Assembly: GCF_001469955.1 (NCBI RefSeq)
Contig: NZ_LOPU01000018.1
Location: 622,001 to 686,000, forward strand
DNA length: 64,000 bases
Reading direction: 5' to 3'
Origin: Haloprofundus marisrubri
GTDB taxonomy: Archaea > Halobacteriota > Halobacteria > Halobacteriales > Haloferacaceae
Of this stretch, positions 41,028 to 50,570 are shown piece by piece (the stretch's first letter is position 1; every line of letters starts with the position of its first letter). Both the position numbers and the translations under genes were made by a program. The notes under the pieces were generated by a model. It searched no databases. It was not told the DNA's origin and saw only the letters and a program-made list of their open reading frames with translations.

Positions 41028-42248
41028 TCACAACGCTTTCTTCATCTGTCCGAGCGAGACGTTGAGCGCGCCGCGGACGAACGGCAGCGGGTCGTCGGCG
41101 CTCAGATAGTCGATACCGCGGTGTTTCGGGTCGTACATCGACTTCGCCATTCCGGCGGCGGTGGCCGCCAGCGTCGGCGGGTCGCTGAAGGAGTCTTTCT
41201 TCGAGAGGACGCTCGTGAGATGCGCCGCCTCGCCGCGCAGCAGGTGCGTCGCCACGTCCACCTCGTAGGGGTTCTCCGGGTCGATATCCACCGGTTGACC
41301 CGTCGCCGTCTGCCAGTAGTACAGCGGGAAGTCGGCTCCAGCACGAAGCGCACAGGGCAGCGACACCCAGACGCGCGGGTTGATTTCCATTAGCGTGAAC
41401 TCCTCGGTCTCGGGGTCGCGTCTGAACTGCACGGAGGCGAAGCCGTGCCAGTCGAGTTCGTCCAGCAGTGCGCGGCCGGCCTGCTCCAGTTCGGGGATGC
41501 GAACCGTCCGTCGGTAGACGCTCGTGCCACCGGCGTAGCTCCAGCCGCGGAGTTGGTGTTTCTGACACGTCGCCACCGGTTCGCCCTCGTCGTACAGCGC
41601 CCAGAGCGCGTACTCCTCGCCGCCGGCGAACTCCTGTGCGATGGGGTCGTGGCGCATCTCGCCGCGAATCGCGCCCACGTCCGGTTCGGTCCCCGCGTGG
41701 AGATACGTCGTCGAACCGGGGTCGAGCAGCTTCCGCGGAGGCACCGACGGCTCGTACTCGTGGGTCAGCACCGAGTAGCGACCTTTCACGATACGGTCTT
41801 TATCCCAGTCGTCGATTTCGCTCAGCAGTTCGGTCTCGGGGGCGGCCACGCCTGCGTCGGCGGCGGCCTCGACGAGACGACACCGGTCGTGGACGGTTCG
41901 GAGTTGCTCGAGCGTCGGCCACAGCGTCGAGACGTGCTCGGCGAACTCCTCTCGTCGCCGAGCCAACACGAACACGTCCGCCTCGCGCATCGGAACCAGC
42001 GTCCGAACGTCGGAGCGCTCGGCGAGCGAGAGCAGTGCGTCTTCGTAGCCTTGGAGGTCCGTCGCCGGACTGGGAACGACGTGGCTCTCGGCGCTGTAGC
42101 GGGAGGCGAACCCCGAGGCGGTCTTCCGCTCGGAGACGGTTATCGGGCGGATGCCCTGGCGGCCGAGCGACCGCACGAAACTGACGCTGCTCGGCGCACT
42201 TATCGCGGGAACGACTATCGACTCCGCTCCCGGGCCGTAGGTGCTCAT
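41028..42248 (-). CDS. ATP-grasp domain protein (carboxylate-amine ligase type)
   Basis: 406 aa from the ATG at 42248. The N-terminal Rossmann-like region IVVPAISAPSSVSFVRSLGRQGIRPITVS is followed by a central ATP-grasp fold: DRIVKGRYSVLTHEY, AQEFAGGEEYALWALYDEG, and the metal-binding EINPRVWVSLPCAL. These features fit enzymes that join a carboxylate to an amine or thiol via acyl phosphate, or Agl/PylC-like proteins. No neighbour indicates the substrate. Confidence 0.82.
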   Translation of the reverse strand: MSTYGPGAESIVVPAISAPSSVSFVRSLGRQGIRPITVSERKTASGFASRYSAESHVVPSPATDLQGYEDALLSLAERSDVRTLVPMREADVFVLARRREEFAEHVSTLWPTLEQLRTVHDRCRLVEAAADAGVAAPETELLSEIDDWDKDRIVKGRYSVLTHEYEPSVPPRKLLDPGSTTYLHAGTEPDVGAIRGEMRHDPIAQEFAGGEEYALWALYDEGEPVATCQKHQLRGWSYAGGTSVYRRTVRIPELEQAGRALLDELDWHGFASVQFRRDPETEEFTLMEINPRVWVSLPCALRAGADFPLYYWQTATGQPVDIDPENPYEVDVATHLLRGEAAHLTSVLSKKDSFSDPPTLAATAAGMAKSMYDPKHRGIDYLSADDPLPFVRGALNVSLGQMKKAL

Positions 42249-42606
42249 AGCATAACAATCGGTAAAGCGGTTATTCAATCCGGGTATGTACTGAAATTCC
42301 AGACACTCTCCTCGGTCGATATTCCGCACGCTCGACGGACGCCGCGAACCCGAGTCTACAACCTGCTAACGCCTTCTCGACGGCTATGACGGACTCGTGA
42401 TAAACTGTCGTCGGAGCCGACAATCGACCGATAGCAACAGTACCGATAGCTTACAGCCATCTCTGCGGTGCTGACCGACAGTTCCCCCACCGTGCTGCGG
42501 ATTGTACTCTACTCCCTCACCGAGGGGTCGACTCACCCTCACTGCCCGTTCGATTCACCGAGAAAACCGCGTGACCGGAAGCTACGTCTCTCGACTGCTC
42601 CGGCGT
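42249..42606. other. 358-base region without a recognised gene
   Basis: Between the ATP-grasp gene and the zinc-ribbon gene, both on the minus strand. Readings are Ser/Thr/Arg-rich and not haloarchaeal. It probably holds the ATP-grasp promoter; no clear TATA or repeat was seen. Confidence 0.5.
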
Positions 42607-42762
42607 CTACCGACCGCTCATCACGTTGGTCGACCCGCACTCCGGACAGCGCGTCATCTCTCCGAGTCGCGGTACGTCGACGTGGTCCCACTCGTCTCCG
42701 CCCGGCGACGCCTCGAAGCCACAGTTGAGACATCGCGAGCGCGCACTCTGTTTGGATGCCAT
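42607..42762 (-). CDS. 51-aa zinc-ribbon microprotein
   Basis: Starts at the ATG at 42762 (MASKQSARSRCLNCGFEA), and carries two CxxC knuckles: CLNC and, after 25 residues, CPEC near the C-terminus (TRCPECGSTNVMSGR). The N-terminal Lys/Arg patch next to the ribbon would suit nucleic-acid binding. Haloarchaeal zinc-finger microproteins of this size are widespread and often affect growth or biofilm; this one has no assigned role. Confidence 0.78.
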   Translation of the reverse strand: MASKQSARSRCLNCGFEASPGGDEWDHVDVPRLGEMTRCPECGSTNVMSGR

Positions 42763-42860
42763 GGTCCGTGCTAACGTGAGATGACAAGCCACAAAGTCGT
42801 TCTGTCGGACTCGCCCGTCGCTGGCGCGCGAACTAAGCCTGTCGGGGCCCGAACCCGAGT

Positions 42861-42977
42861 ATGGCAGAGTCGAGAGAGGCGACTGGTCGCATGTTGTTGG
42901 CACTCGCCGCTTTCGCGGTGTTCATGACCGTGCTGGGAATCGTCGTCGTCTGGGCGATAAGTTACGGTCCGCTGTGA
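42861..42977 (+). CDS. 38-aa single-helix membrane microprotein
   Basis: MAESREATGRMLLALAAFAV begins a peptide with one hydrophobic helix (about residues 11-34) and a short polar end (SYGPL). The charged N-terminus suggests N-in orientation. It fits an otherwise empty gap and has a conventional ATG and TGA. A similar very short protein is at 44641. Role unknown. Confidence 0.6.
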   Translation: MAESREATGRMLLALAAFAVFMTVLGIVVVWAISYGPL

Positions 42978-43023
42978 CCGGGGTCGGTGGCGTCTCTGGT
43001 TCGCTTCGTTCGTCACGCTCACC

Positions 43024-43070
43024 GCTCGCTCACCGCTTACTCGCCGCTTGCTCGCCGCTTACTCGCCGCC
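43024..43070. repeat. Short degenerate tandem repeat
   Basis: Units of about 12 bases of the form CGCTTACTCGCC / CGCTTGCTCGCC recur three to four times, running into the last codons of the downstream minus-strand gene. Confidence 0.5.
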
Positions 43071-43946
43071 GTCGTCGCCGTAGGTGACTCCCTCGCGGGC
43101 GTCGGCGCGCTTTCGACGCACCGTGGCGGCGGCGTTGCTCGCGTCGTAGCCGAAAAACACCTCGTTCGCGTAGTTTTCGGCGACTTCCGTGGCGTGGACG
43201 AGGTCGTCGACGTCGACGTTCACGGCGTACAGTTCGATTGAGAACGGTGTCCCCGTGGCGTCGCCCTCGCCGGAGGGCGGCGTCGTTCCGTCGGGCGTCC
43301 AGTTCAGCCGGCTCTGAAATCCCTTGGCGATGGATTCGAGCCAGTACGTCGTTCCGTAGTGGATGTCGTAGAGCGGAACGACGAACTCGTCGACGTACTC
43401 GCTCAGTGCCTCGATATCGAGGCCGGCGCGCGTGTAGAGGTGACCCGGGTACGGGTCGGGGTAGAGCGTGAAGTACGTCTTACCGGGGATGCGCTCTGCC
43501 GCCTCCGCGACGAACTCGGTGATGACCGACGCGCGCCACGCGAACCAGTCGTCGAACTCGCTCTCACGGAACGTGCGCTCACATCGGTCGCAGTGACAGT
43601 AGCCCTCGCGGGGAAAGCCGACGTCGTCGAGGCGGACGTCCTCGTTCTCGGCGGCACAGTCTTCGATGATTTCGAGCAACCCGTCCTGATACTTCTCGTT
43701 CGTCGGGCAGATGTACGCCCAGTCGAAGTACGTCCGGTCGCGGGTGGCGAGTTCGCCGTCCTCGTTCACCGGAACGAGTTCGGGATTCTCGTCGGCGGCG
43801 GCGTTGTCGCCGAAACACGACACCATGTTCACCGCGTTCGAAAGCGGTGCGGCGGCGCGACCCGTGACGTCTTTGACCTCGTAGAACCCGGTCTCGAAGT
43901 CCGGCCACTCGACCTCCTCGGCGTTGCGCGTGACGACCCCGTACAT
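43059..43946 (-). CDS. TIM-barrel-like protein, possibly glycosyl-hydrolase-like
   Basis: 295 aa, acidic, cytoplasmic. The sequence has TIM-barrel features: EYVDEFVVPLYDIHYG (a beta strand ending in catalytic-like acidics), KTYFTLYPDPYPG, and EVFFGYDASNA. The motif VRLDDVGFPREGYCHCDRC (about 104-122) resembles the DGI.LD ... CxCxxC signature of hypothetical glycosyl-hydrolase family 6-like proteins. It could be a glycan-processing enzyme, but no biochemical role is proven. Transcribed alone. Confidence 0.65.
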   Translation of the reverse strand: MYGVVTRNAEEVEWPDFETGFYEVKDVTGRAAAPLSNAVNMVSCFGDNAAADENPELVPVNEDGELATRDRTYFDWAYICPTNEKYQDGLLEIIEDCAAENEDVRLDDVGFPREGYCHCDRCERTFRESEFDDWFAWRASVITEFVAEAAERIPGKTYFTLYPDPYPGHLYTRAGLDIEALSEYVDEFVVPLYDIHYGTTYWLESIAKGFQSRLNWTPDGTTPPSGEGDATGTPFSIELYAVNVDVDDLVHATEVAENYANEVFFGYDASNAAATVRRKRADAREGVTYGDDGGE

Positions 43947-44099
43947 GCCCGCGGGTTGGCGACGGCCGTCCCTAAGTCGTTCGTTCCGCCGACGGGTCCG
44001 GCGGGCGGTACAGCAACGACGCCGGACAGTCCGGCCTGTCAGCGAAAATACTCATCGTCGTATGCGACGTACTGACATCCTACGGGAGCAGTGAGAGAG

Positions 44100-44546
44100 A
44101 TGGCACACGAAGCGGAGTACAGAGAGCGAAACGAACGGACAGTCCGGCGGTTCTTCGACGAATTCGTATCCGGCGGCGAGTACGACGTCGCAGACGAGGT
44201 GCTGGCGGAGAACTACGTTCGCCACGAGATGGGGCCGAACCCCGAGATGACCGGACGCGACGCGTTCGTCGAGTTCATCGACGGCTTCAGAAGCGGGTTC
44301 GACGACGCCCGTGTCGACATCGACGAACTGTTCGTCGGCGACGAATACGTCGTCGTTCGAGCGACCGAACGGGGCACCCACGCCGGCGAGTTCATGGGTC
44401 TCGCGCCCACCGGCGAGACGTTCGAGGTCGGCGGCATCGTCATCCACTGCCTCGAAGACGGGAAAATCACCGAGACGTACGCCTGCTGGGACGTACTCGG
44501 CATGCTCCGGCAACTCGGTGTCGACCCGCTGGCGGCGACGCGGTAG
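44100..44546 (+). CDS. SnoaL-like polyketide cyclase / ester cyclase family protein
   Basis: 148 aa from the ATG at 44100, a single NTF2-like domain: NERTVRRFFDEFVSGGEYDVADEVLAENYVRHE, GRDAFVEFIDGFRSGFDDARVDIDELFV, GEFMGLAPTGETFEVGGIVIHCLEDGKITETYACWD. This is the SnoaL/ester cyclase consensus. Active-site Asp/His-like residues are plausible but substrate is unknown. Confidence 0.87.
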   Translation: MAHEAEYRERNERTVRRFFDEFVSGGEYDVADEVLAENYVRHEMGPNPEMTGRDAFVEFIDGFRSGFDDARVDIDELFVGDEYVVVRATERGTHAGEFMGLAPTGETFEVGGIVIHCLEDGKITETYACWDVLGMLRQLGVDPLAATR

Positions 44547-44640
44547 CGGTCGTACGGCTCGGCAGCGGCGTGGTGAGGCGACTGCGCCGCTCGTGAGTCG
44601 GTTCGAGAGAAACGAGGACCGGGCGAACCGGTTTGTGGGA

Positions 44641-44745
44641 TTACGACTCGACTTCGACTTCGACGGGTTCTGCGCCGCCGGAGGCGAAGACGTAGACGAG
44701 CGTCATCATCGCCAGTGCGAGTACGAGTTTTGCCTTTCCGGACAT
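44641..44745 (-). CDS. 34-aa membrane microprotein
   Basis: MSGKAKLVLALAMMTLVYVF then ASGGAEPVEVEVES: a short basic start, one hydrophobic helix (residues 6-20) and an acidic external tail of alternating Glu/Val. It has a clean ATG and TAA and lies between two plus/minus genes with no other explanation for that DNA. Similar short proteins occur across haloarchaea as far as I recall. Role unknown. Confidence 0.6.
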   Translation of the reverse strand: MSGKAKLVLALAMMTLVYVFASGGAEPVEVEVES

Positions 44746-44814
44746 GCTCACGGCTACAGTGAGGGGATACAAAGGTATTGTGACCGACACAGCCGGAGTG
44801 GGCTCAGTTTCGTG

Positions 44815-45279
44815 TCAAGACTGAACGTCGAGGTGAGCGGCGATGTCGTCGCGGACGATGTCCCCGCAGTAGGCACAGCGTACGCCGTCGGCGACGACGC
44901 CGAACTTCGAGGCGATTGGCTCGTTGTCGTTGGTGATGCAGTTGCGATTCGGACACGAGAGCAGTCCAGTGACCGTGTCGGGGCGGTCGACACGGCTCTT
45001 TTCGACGACGTCGTAGTCGCGGATGATGTTGATGCTCGCCTCCGGCGCAATGAGCGACAGCACCTCCACCTCGGACTGACTCAACTCTCGGTCCTCGACT
45101 TTTACGACGTCCTTACGACCGAGTCGGTCGCTCGGGACGTTCATCCCGATGCTGACGCCTTCGCCTTCCGAGCCGTCGATGCCGAGGATAGCGAGGACGT
45201 TCAGCGCCTGTCCGGCGGCGACGTGGTCGATGACGGTGCCGTTGCGAATCTTCGAGACCCGGAGTTCGTGGTCGCTCAT
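44815..45279 (-). CDS. pyrI: Aspartate carbamoyltransferase regulatory chain PyrI
   Basis: 154 aa. N-terminal allosteric domain ([24 protein letters not shown]) and C-terminal zinc domain with C109, C114, C135 and C138 (SCPNRNC and RCAYCG). It binds CTP/ATP and controls PyrB. It overlaps pyrB by ATGA. Confidence 0.95.
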   Translation of the reverse strand: MSDHELRVSKIRNGTVIDHVAAGQALNVLAILGIDGSEGEGVSIGMNVPSDRLGRKDVVKVEDRELSQSEVEVLSLIAPEASINIIRDYDVVEKSRVDRPDTVTGLLSCPNRNCITNDNEPIASKFGVVADGVRCAYCGDIVRDDIAAHLDVQS

Positions 45280-46199
45280 CGCTCGGCCTCCGCCTGCGTC
45301 AGCAGTTCGTCCAACAGCGCCATCCGGACGGGAACCCCGTTGTGTGCCTGTTCGAAGTACCTCGCGTACTCGGTGTCGTCGACTTCGGGTGCGATTTCGT
45401 CTACCCGGGGGAGTGGATGCATCACGCTCAGGTCGTCGCGGGCGGCGTCGAGCGTCTCCTCGTCGATACGATACTCGCCGGCGATAGCGTGATACTCGTT
45501 CTCATCGGGGAAACGTTCGCGCTGAATGCGTGTCACGTACAGCACGTCGAGTTCCGGAAGCACCGCGTCGAGGTCGGTGTGTTCTCTGACCTGCGCACCC
45601 GACTCGTGGAGGTCGAATCGGACGTTTCGCGGCAGGCGGAGGCTCTCGGGGCTGATGAAGTGCTGGCGCACGTCGAAGTTCGTCAGCGCGTGCGCGAGCG
45701 AGTGGACCGTCCGGCCGTATTTGAGGTCGCCCATAATCCCGACGGAGAGGTCGTCCAACCCCGCTCGTTCGCGGATAGTGTAGAGGTCGAGTAAGGTCTG
45801 ACTCGGGTGCTGGCCCGCGCCGTCGCCCGCGTTGACGAGCGGAACGTCGACGAACTCCGAGGCCATCTTCGCCGCGCCCTCGGAGGGATGGCGAAGTACG
45901 ATGGCGTCGGCGTAGCCTTCGACCACGCGGACGGTGTCGGCGAGCGTCTCGCCTTTCTTGACCGACGAGGATTCGACGGTTCCCATGTCGACGGTCGTTC
46001 CCCCTAAGCGTTTCATCGCGGTGTCGAAGCTCATCTTGGTGCGCGTACTCGGCTCGAAAAAGCAGAGCGCGAGTACCGCCCCCGCGTGTCGCTGACGGTA
46101 CGCCGCCGGGTCGGCGTCGATGGCCGCCGCCCGGTCGAGTACCGCCTCGATACTCTCCCGCGACAGATTCGCCGCCGAGATGAGGTGGTCCTGACGCAT
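45276..46199 (-). CDS. pyrB: Aspartate carbamoyltransferase catalytic chain PyrB
   Basis: 307 aa from the ATG at 46199; a GTG one codon upstream is unlikely. It catalyses the first committed step of pyrimidine synthesis. Carbamoyl-phosphate motif [12 protein letters not shown] (residues 48-58), the loop SSSVKKGE (77-84), and [10 protein letters not shown] (the aspartate-binding region). It forms an operon with pyrI. Confidence 0.96.
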   Translation of the reverse strand: MRQDHLISAANLSRESIEAVLDRAAAIDADPAAYRQRHAGAVLALCFFEPSTRTKMSFDTAMKRLGGTTVDMGTVESSSVKKGETLADTVRVVEGYADAIVLRHPSEGAAKMASEFVDVPLVNAGDGAGQHPSQTLLDLYTIRERAGLDDLSVGIMGDLKYGRTVHSLAHALTNFDVRQHFISPESLRLPRNVRFDLHESGAQVREHTDLDAVLPELDVLYVTRIQRERFPDENEYHAIAGEYRIDEETLDAARDDLSVMHPLPRVDEIAPEVDDTEYARYFEQAHNGVPVRMALLDELLTQAEAER

Positions 46200-46338
46200 C
46201 ACGTACAGGCGGGTAGTGCAGCGACTTGAATCAATCGGGAACGCGGTTCGCAGAACTATACAGTGTCGTGTATTGTCCGTCGGGACGTGTTTCGAAATTC
46301 GAACCGGGCGCGAGTTTCAGTTCGACCTCGACGCGAGT

Positions 46339-46845
46339 TCAGTAGTTGCGCAGTCGTTCGCGCTCACGTTCGTCGCTGCGCTCACGTCGTCCGCCGTCGT
46401 CCATGATGCGCTCCAGACGCCGCTCGAACTCGGCTTCGGTGAGTTCGCCCGACGCGTATCGTCGCTTGAGCGTCTCGACGGGGTCTTCCTTCGGGCCTCT
46501 CGGCGCGAACCGCGACGAGAGGTTCAGCGCCGCGGCCCAGTCGTTTTTCGCCTCCGCCTTGGCGGCGACGGCGCGCAGGCGTTCGCTACGCGGGAGTCGT
46601 GCGCGCCGCGCGAGCGACCAGACGAACAGGAGACTGAACACGACGGTGAGGACGGTGAGCACGACGGCACCGGCGGCCCACGGGAAGACGGCGGCGGCGA
46701 ACGCGCCCAGTGGCTGACCGAGCGACGCGAGGGCGACGAGTGCGCCGAGGCCGACGACGCCGAGAAGCGAGACGCTGACGACGACGAGTGCGAGGAAGGT
46801 CAGGCCGAGACTGTGGCGGCGGAACCACCCAGGGGAACCGGACAT
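46339..46845 (-). CDS. SHOCT-domain membrane protein
   Basis: 168 aa. Two membrane hairpins in the first 80 residues (helices at about 13-30 and 32-40, and 50-80), then a basic linker (RRARLPRSERLRAVAAKAEAK), and a C-terminal SHOCT motif: DPVETLKRRYASGELTEAEFERRLERIM. A basic tail (RRERSDERERERLRNY) ends it. SHOCT domains mediate oligomerisation. Confidence 0.85.
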   Translation of the reverse strand: MSGSPGWFRRHSLGLTFLALVVVSVSLLGVVGLGALVALASLGQPLGAFAAAVFPWAAGAVVLTVLTVVFSLLFVWSLARRARLPRSERLRAVAAKAEAKNDWAAALNLSSRFAPRGPKEDPVETLKRRYASGELTEAEFERRLERIMDDGGRRERSDERERERLRNY

Positions 46846-46944
46846 GAGTCCCCGTAGGCCGGGGTCGATGGTATATGCTACGGCCCGACGCGAGAAGGCA
46901 ACGAGACGAGAAAAGAAGTCGAAGAAATCGGATTTGACGGGCGT

Positions 46945-48201
46945 CTACGGCCAGTTTCCGCCCTGTTCGTAAGCGTCGACGACGCGCTGGATGGCGACGA
47001 CGTACGCCGCGGTCCGGAAGTTCGGCACGTCGTTGGACTCGTAGGCGTCGATGAGGTCCTCGAACGCTTCGACGATGACGCGTTCGAGTTCGTCGTTCAC
47101 GCGTTCTTCGGTCCAGTAGAAGCGTTGGCGGTTCTGGACCCACTCGAAGTACGAGACGGTGACGCCGCCGGCGTTGGCGAGAATGTCGGGGAAGACGGCC
47201 ACATCGCGGTCGGTGAGCACGTCGTCGGCCTCGGGCGTCAGCGGGCCGTTCGCTGCTTCGACGATGACGTCCGCCTGTACGTCGTTGGCGAGGTCGCCGT
47301 CGATGGCGTTTTCGAGCGCCGCGGGGATGAGGAGGTCGACGTCGAGCGTCAGCAGGTCCTCGTTACTCATCTCCTCGGTCGCGCCGTCGAAGTCGCTGAG
47401 ACTCCCGGTCTCGGCTTTGAACGCTTTGGCCTCACGAGCATCGAACCCGTCGGGGTTGTAGATAGCGCCGCTGGAGTCGGAGGCGGCGACGATGTTCGCG
47501 CCGAGGTCTTCGGTGAGGTACGCGGCGATAGAGCCGGCGTTACCGTAGCCTTGGACGGCCACCGTCGCGCCTTCCATCTCCTTGTCGAGGTAGTCGAACG
47601 CCTCGCGGGCGGTGAGCATCGTCGAGCGGCCGGTCGCTTCGACGCGGCCCTCGCTGCCGCCGGAGTCGAGCGCCTTCCCGGTGATGACGCCCGGCGCGGT
47701 GGTGTTCTCCAGTTTCTCGTAGGTGTCTTTTATCCAGTTCATCTCCCGCTGGCCGGTGTTGACGTCTGGCGCGGGGATGTCCTTGTCCTCGCCGATGAGC
47801 GGACGGAGTTCTTTGGCGAACGACCGGGTGACGCGTTCGAGTTCGCTCTCGGAGTAGTCGTCGGGGTCGATGACGATGCCACCCTTGCCGCCGCCGTACG
47901 GGATGTCGACGACGGCGGTTTTGTACACCATCCACCCCGACAGCGCCTTCACCTCGTCGCGCGAGACGTTCGGGTGGTAGCGGATGCCACCTTTGTACGG
48001 GCCGCGGTCACCGTTGAACTGCGAGCGGAACGCGCGGAACACTTCGAGGTGTCCGTCGTCCATCTCGACGGAGAGGTTCGTCTCCAACACCCGCTCGGGG
48101 TTCTTGAGGCGTTCGAGCACGTCCGGCGAAACGTCCAGATACGCGGACGCGTCGTCGACCTGTTCCTGTAGACTCTCGAACGGATTGGCCTCCTCAGACA
48201 T
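46945..48201 (-). CDS. gdhB: Glutamate dehydrogenase paralogue 1 (GdhB-like)
   Basis: 418 aa from the ATG at 48201. Substrate lysines in [20 protein letters not shown] and GGGKGG; the catalytic Asp is in [10 protein letters not shown]. The dinucleotide fold reads [16 protein letters not shown] with [15 protein letters not shown]. The divergence from the other two copies (NTG instead of GTD after APD; GYGNAG for GFGSVG) suggests a different cofactor or direction. A TATA element lies 26-33 bases upstream. Confidence 0.93.
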   Translation of the reverse strand: MSEEANPFESLQEQVDDASAYLDVSPDVLERLKNPERVLETNLSVEMDDGHLEVFRAFRSQFNGDRGPYKGGIRYHPNVSRDEVKALSGWMVYKTAVVDIPYGGGKGGIVIDPDDYSESELERVTRSFAKELRPLIGEDKDIPAPDVNTGQREMNWIKDTYEKLENTTAPGVITGKALDSGGSEGRVEATGRSTMLTAREAFDYLDKEMEGATVAVQGYGNAGSIAAYLTEDLGANIVAASDSSGAIYNPDGFDAREAKAFKAETGSLSDFDGATEEMSNEDLLTLDVDLLIPAALENAIDGDLANDVQADVIVEAANGPLTPEADDVLTDRDVAVFPDILANAGGVTVSYFEWVQNRQRFYWTEERVNDELERVIVEAFEDLIDAYESNDVPNFRTAAYVVAIQRVVDAYEQGGNWP

Positions 48202-48226
48202 GTGTTGCACAGACGCGCGGCAGAGT

Positions 48227-48234
48227 GGTTAAAG
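48227..48234 (-). promoter_or_regulatory. TATA box of glutamate dehydrogenase 1
   Basis: CTTTAACC on the minus strand, 26-33 bases ahead of the ATG at 48201. Confidence 0.5.
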
Positions 48235-48272
48235 GTTGTCGAATCTATACCAATCTTCAGTGATAATACTCC

Positions 48273-49115
48273 TTATATGCGTCCTGCCGCCTCCGCCCGG
48301 GCGAGTACCCGCTCGGCCTGCGTCACCAGCGGGCCGTCTATCATCTCGCCGTCGACTTCGAAGACGCCGCGCCCCTCATCGTCGGCTTCCTCTTTCGCGG
48401 CGACGACCTTCCGTGCCCACTCGATTCGCTCGTCGCTCGGGGTGAACGCGTCGTTGACGACGGGCACCTGTGCGGGGTGGATGACGAGTTTGCCGTCGTA
48501 GCCGAGTGTGAGTCCGAACGCCGTCTCCTCGGCCAGTCCCTCGCTATCGCTGAAGTCGGTGAACACCATGTCGAGCGCATCGACACCGGCCGCACTCGCC
48601 GCGAGGATGACGTGCTGGCGGGCGAACAGCACCTCCGTCGCCTCCTCGGTTCGCGTCGCACCGATGTCGGCGGCGAGGTCCTCGGCCCCGAACGCCAGTG
48701 CGTCAGTGGCGTCCGCCGCGGCGATATCCTCGGCCGCGAGTACGCCCGCCGCGTTCTCGATAAGCGCCAAAACAGGCAGTTCGTGACCGCGCTCGGCGAG
48801 CAACTCCGCGGTCCGTTCGACGTCGCTGGCGGCGCTCACCTTCGGGAGCATCACCGCGTCGAGACGTACGTCGTCATCTTCGAGAATCACGCCGAGGTCG
48901 GAGGCGGGGTCAGCTAGTCGAACACAGACCTCCGCCTCGGGGTCGAACTCGGGGTCCGAGAGGAGCGTTCGAATCTCCTCGCGCGCTTCGTCTTTTCGCG
49001 CCGGCGAGACGGCGTCTTCGAGGTCGAAGACGATGGTGTCGGCGTCGCTGTTCGGCGCTTTCCGCATCAGTTCCGGGCGGTCGCCCGGCGAGAAGAGGAC
49101 GCTACGTCGTGACAT
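48273..49115 (-). CDS. CitE-like HpcH/HpaI aldolase (citrate lyase beta / malyl-CoA lyase type)
   Basis: 280 aa. Metal ligands Glu in LALIENAAGVL and Asp/Glu in FGAEDLAADIG, and the substrate-binding region GYDGKLVIHPAQVPVVND. Starts RSVLFSPGDRPELM as in the family. It may cleave (beta-)methylmalyl- or malyl-CoA, as in the haloarchaeal methylaspartate cycle, but its role is not certain. It sits between two glutamate dehydrogenases in the same orientation and close to a MaoC gene on the other strand, an arrangement that fits a CoA-thioester pathway. Confidence 0.88.
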   Translation of the reverse strand: MSRRSVLFSPGDRPELMRKAPNSDADTIVFDLEDAVSPARKDEAREEIRTLLSDPEFDPEAEVCVRLADPASDLGVILEDDDVRLDAVMLPKVSAASDVERTAELLAERGHELPVLALIENAAGVLAAEDIAAADATDALAFGAEDLAADIGATRTEEATEVLFARQHVILAASAAGVDALDMVFTDFSDSEGLAEETAFGLTLGYDGKLVIHPAQVPVVNDAFTPSDERIEWARKVVAAKEEADDEGRGVFEVDGEMIDGPLVTQAERVLARAEAAGRI

Positions 49116-49163
49116 ACCGACAGCGACGTAGGGGGACGTGTTAACTCCCGGCGGTTCGTCGCG

Positions 49164-50468
49164 CTACACCTCTCGACAGGAGGTGACAGCCACCGCGTCG
49201 GCGACACGAGTAAGCGCCACTTCGTACGCCGCTTCGCGCCAACTGACGCCGCGTTTTCCGGCGACTTCCTCGACGGCTCTCGTTGCACGCAGCGTCCGTT
49301 CGTCGAGTTCTTCGCGGACGCGTTCGAGCGACCATCGCTCGTCGTTGCGGTTCTGAAGCCACTCGAAGTACGAGACGGTGACGCCGCCAGCGTTGGCGAG
49401 GATGTCCGGAACCACGGTGATACCGCGCTCTTCGAAGACGGCGTCTGCGGCCGTCGTCGTCGGTCCGTTCGCGCCTTCGACGACGAACGACGCTCGGACC
49501 TCGGGAGCGGTGTCGGCGGTGAGTACGCCACCGACTGCCGCGGGAATCAACACGTCCACGTCGAGCGAGAGTAGCGACTCGTTGTCGAACGTCTCCGGCG
49601 CGTCGTAGCCGGTGACGACGCCGGGTTCGTCGCCGTAGGCTTCGATATCCGAGATGTGGAGGCCGTCGGGGTCGTAGAGCGCACCGTCGACGTCGCTGAC
49701 GGCGACGACGGAAGCTCCCCACTCGTCGAGAAGACGCGCCGCGTTCGCGCCGACGCTACCGAAACCTTGGACGGCGACGGTTGCCCCATCGAGCGCGTTC
49801 CCGGTGGACTCGTACGCGTAGCGCGTGCAGAGTGCGACGCTTCGTCCGGGGGCTTCCTCCCGGCCCAGACTGCCGCCAGCGTTCGCGGGTTTGCCGGTAG
49901 CGACGGCCGGGTCACCGTACGCCGCGGCGAACAGTCGCATCGTCTCGTCGTCCGTCCCGATGTCGGGCGCGACGACGTCGCGGGTCGGGCCGACGGTGTC
50001 ACCGAGTGCGGAGACGAATCCGCGTGTGAGTCGCGTTTTCTCCTCGTCGCTGAGCGTCCGCGGGTCGACGGCGACACCGCCCTTACCACCGCCGAAGGGG
50101 ACGTCCATCACGGCGCACTTCCAGGCCATCCACATCGAGAGTGCGATACACTCTTCGGCGTTCACCTCGGGGTGGTAGCGCAGACCACCTTTGTACGGTC
50201 CGCACGCGTCGTTGTGCTGCGCACGGTAGCCGGTGAACGTCTCGACGCTCCCGTCGTCACGTTCGACCGGTATCGAGACGCGGTGAACGTGTGCCGGGTG
50301 ACGGAGTCGCTCGGCCGTTCGGGGGTCGAACTCCAGCGACGAAATCACGCGGTCGAACTGTCTCCGTGCGGTCTCGACCGGCGACTCTGTCTTCTGGATG
50401 CGTTTCGACTGTCGCTCGACGGCGTCACCGCTCGGCGTGCGGGTGTCGGAGGTAGTTGGGATAGCCAT
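49164..50468 (-). CDS. Glutamate dehydrogenase paralogue 2 (divergent)
   Basis: 434 aa from the ATG at 50468. It has the substrate lysines ([30 protein letters not shown]) and the catalytic Asp in [16 protein letters not shown](P)-binding [17 protein letters not shown] with [15 protein letters not shown]. It has an N-terminal extension of about 30 Thr/Ser/Arg-rich residues, and its sequence between APDIGT and the dinucleotide fold ([23 protein letters not shown] in part) is shorter than in copies 1 and 3. The leader holds an inverted repeat and a 28-codon upstream frame. Confidence 0.92.
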   Translation of the reverse strand: MAIPTTSDTRTPSGDAVERQSKRIQKTESPVETARRQFDRVISSLEFDPRTAERLRHPAHVHRVSIPVERDDGSVETFTGYRAQHNDACGPYKGGLRYHPEVNAEECIALSMWMAWKCAVMDVPFGGGKGGVAVDPRTLSDEEKTRLTRGFVSALGDTVGPTRDVVAPDIGTDDETMRLFAAAYGDPAVATGKPANAGGSLGREEAPGRSVALCTRYAYESTGNALDGATVAVQGFGSVGANAARLLDEWGASVVAVSDVDGALYDPDGLHISDIEAYGDEPGVVTGYDAPETFDNESLLSLDVDVLIPAAVGGVLTADTAPEVRASFVVEGANGPTTTAADAVFEERGITVVPDILANAGGVTVSYFEWLQNRNDERWSLERVREELDERTLRATRAVEEVAGKRGVSWREAAYEVALTRVADAVAVTSCREV

Positions 50469-50522
50469 GTTGTCTGAGTGCCTCAAACGTCGTTACAAGA
50501 CATTCATCCATATTCGGAGAAA

Positions 50523-50539
50523 TAGTTTGTCGTAAACTA
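50523..50539 (-). promoter_or_regulatory. Inverted repeat in the leader of glutamate dehydrogenase 2
   Basis: TAGTTT, five bases, AAACTA. It lies about 32 bases downstream of the TATA-like CTAATATATA at 50571-50580 and 55-71 bases before the ATG, so it would be at or just after the transcript start: operator or RNA hairpin. Confidence 0.5.
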
Positions 50540-50570
50540 ACACCAAAAGCCAAAATCAGTGACGCTTTTC

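Noticed and set aside
43024-43070. CRISPR-like array at the short repeat
   Set aside because: Units are about 12 bases, contiguous, and degenerate, with no spacers; it is a simple tandem repeat.
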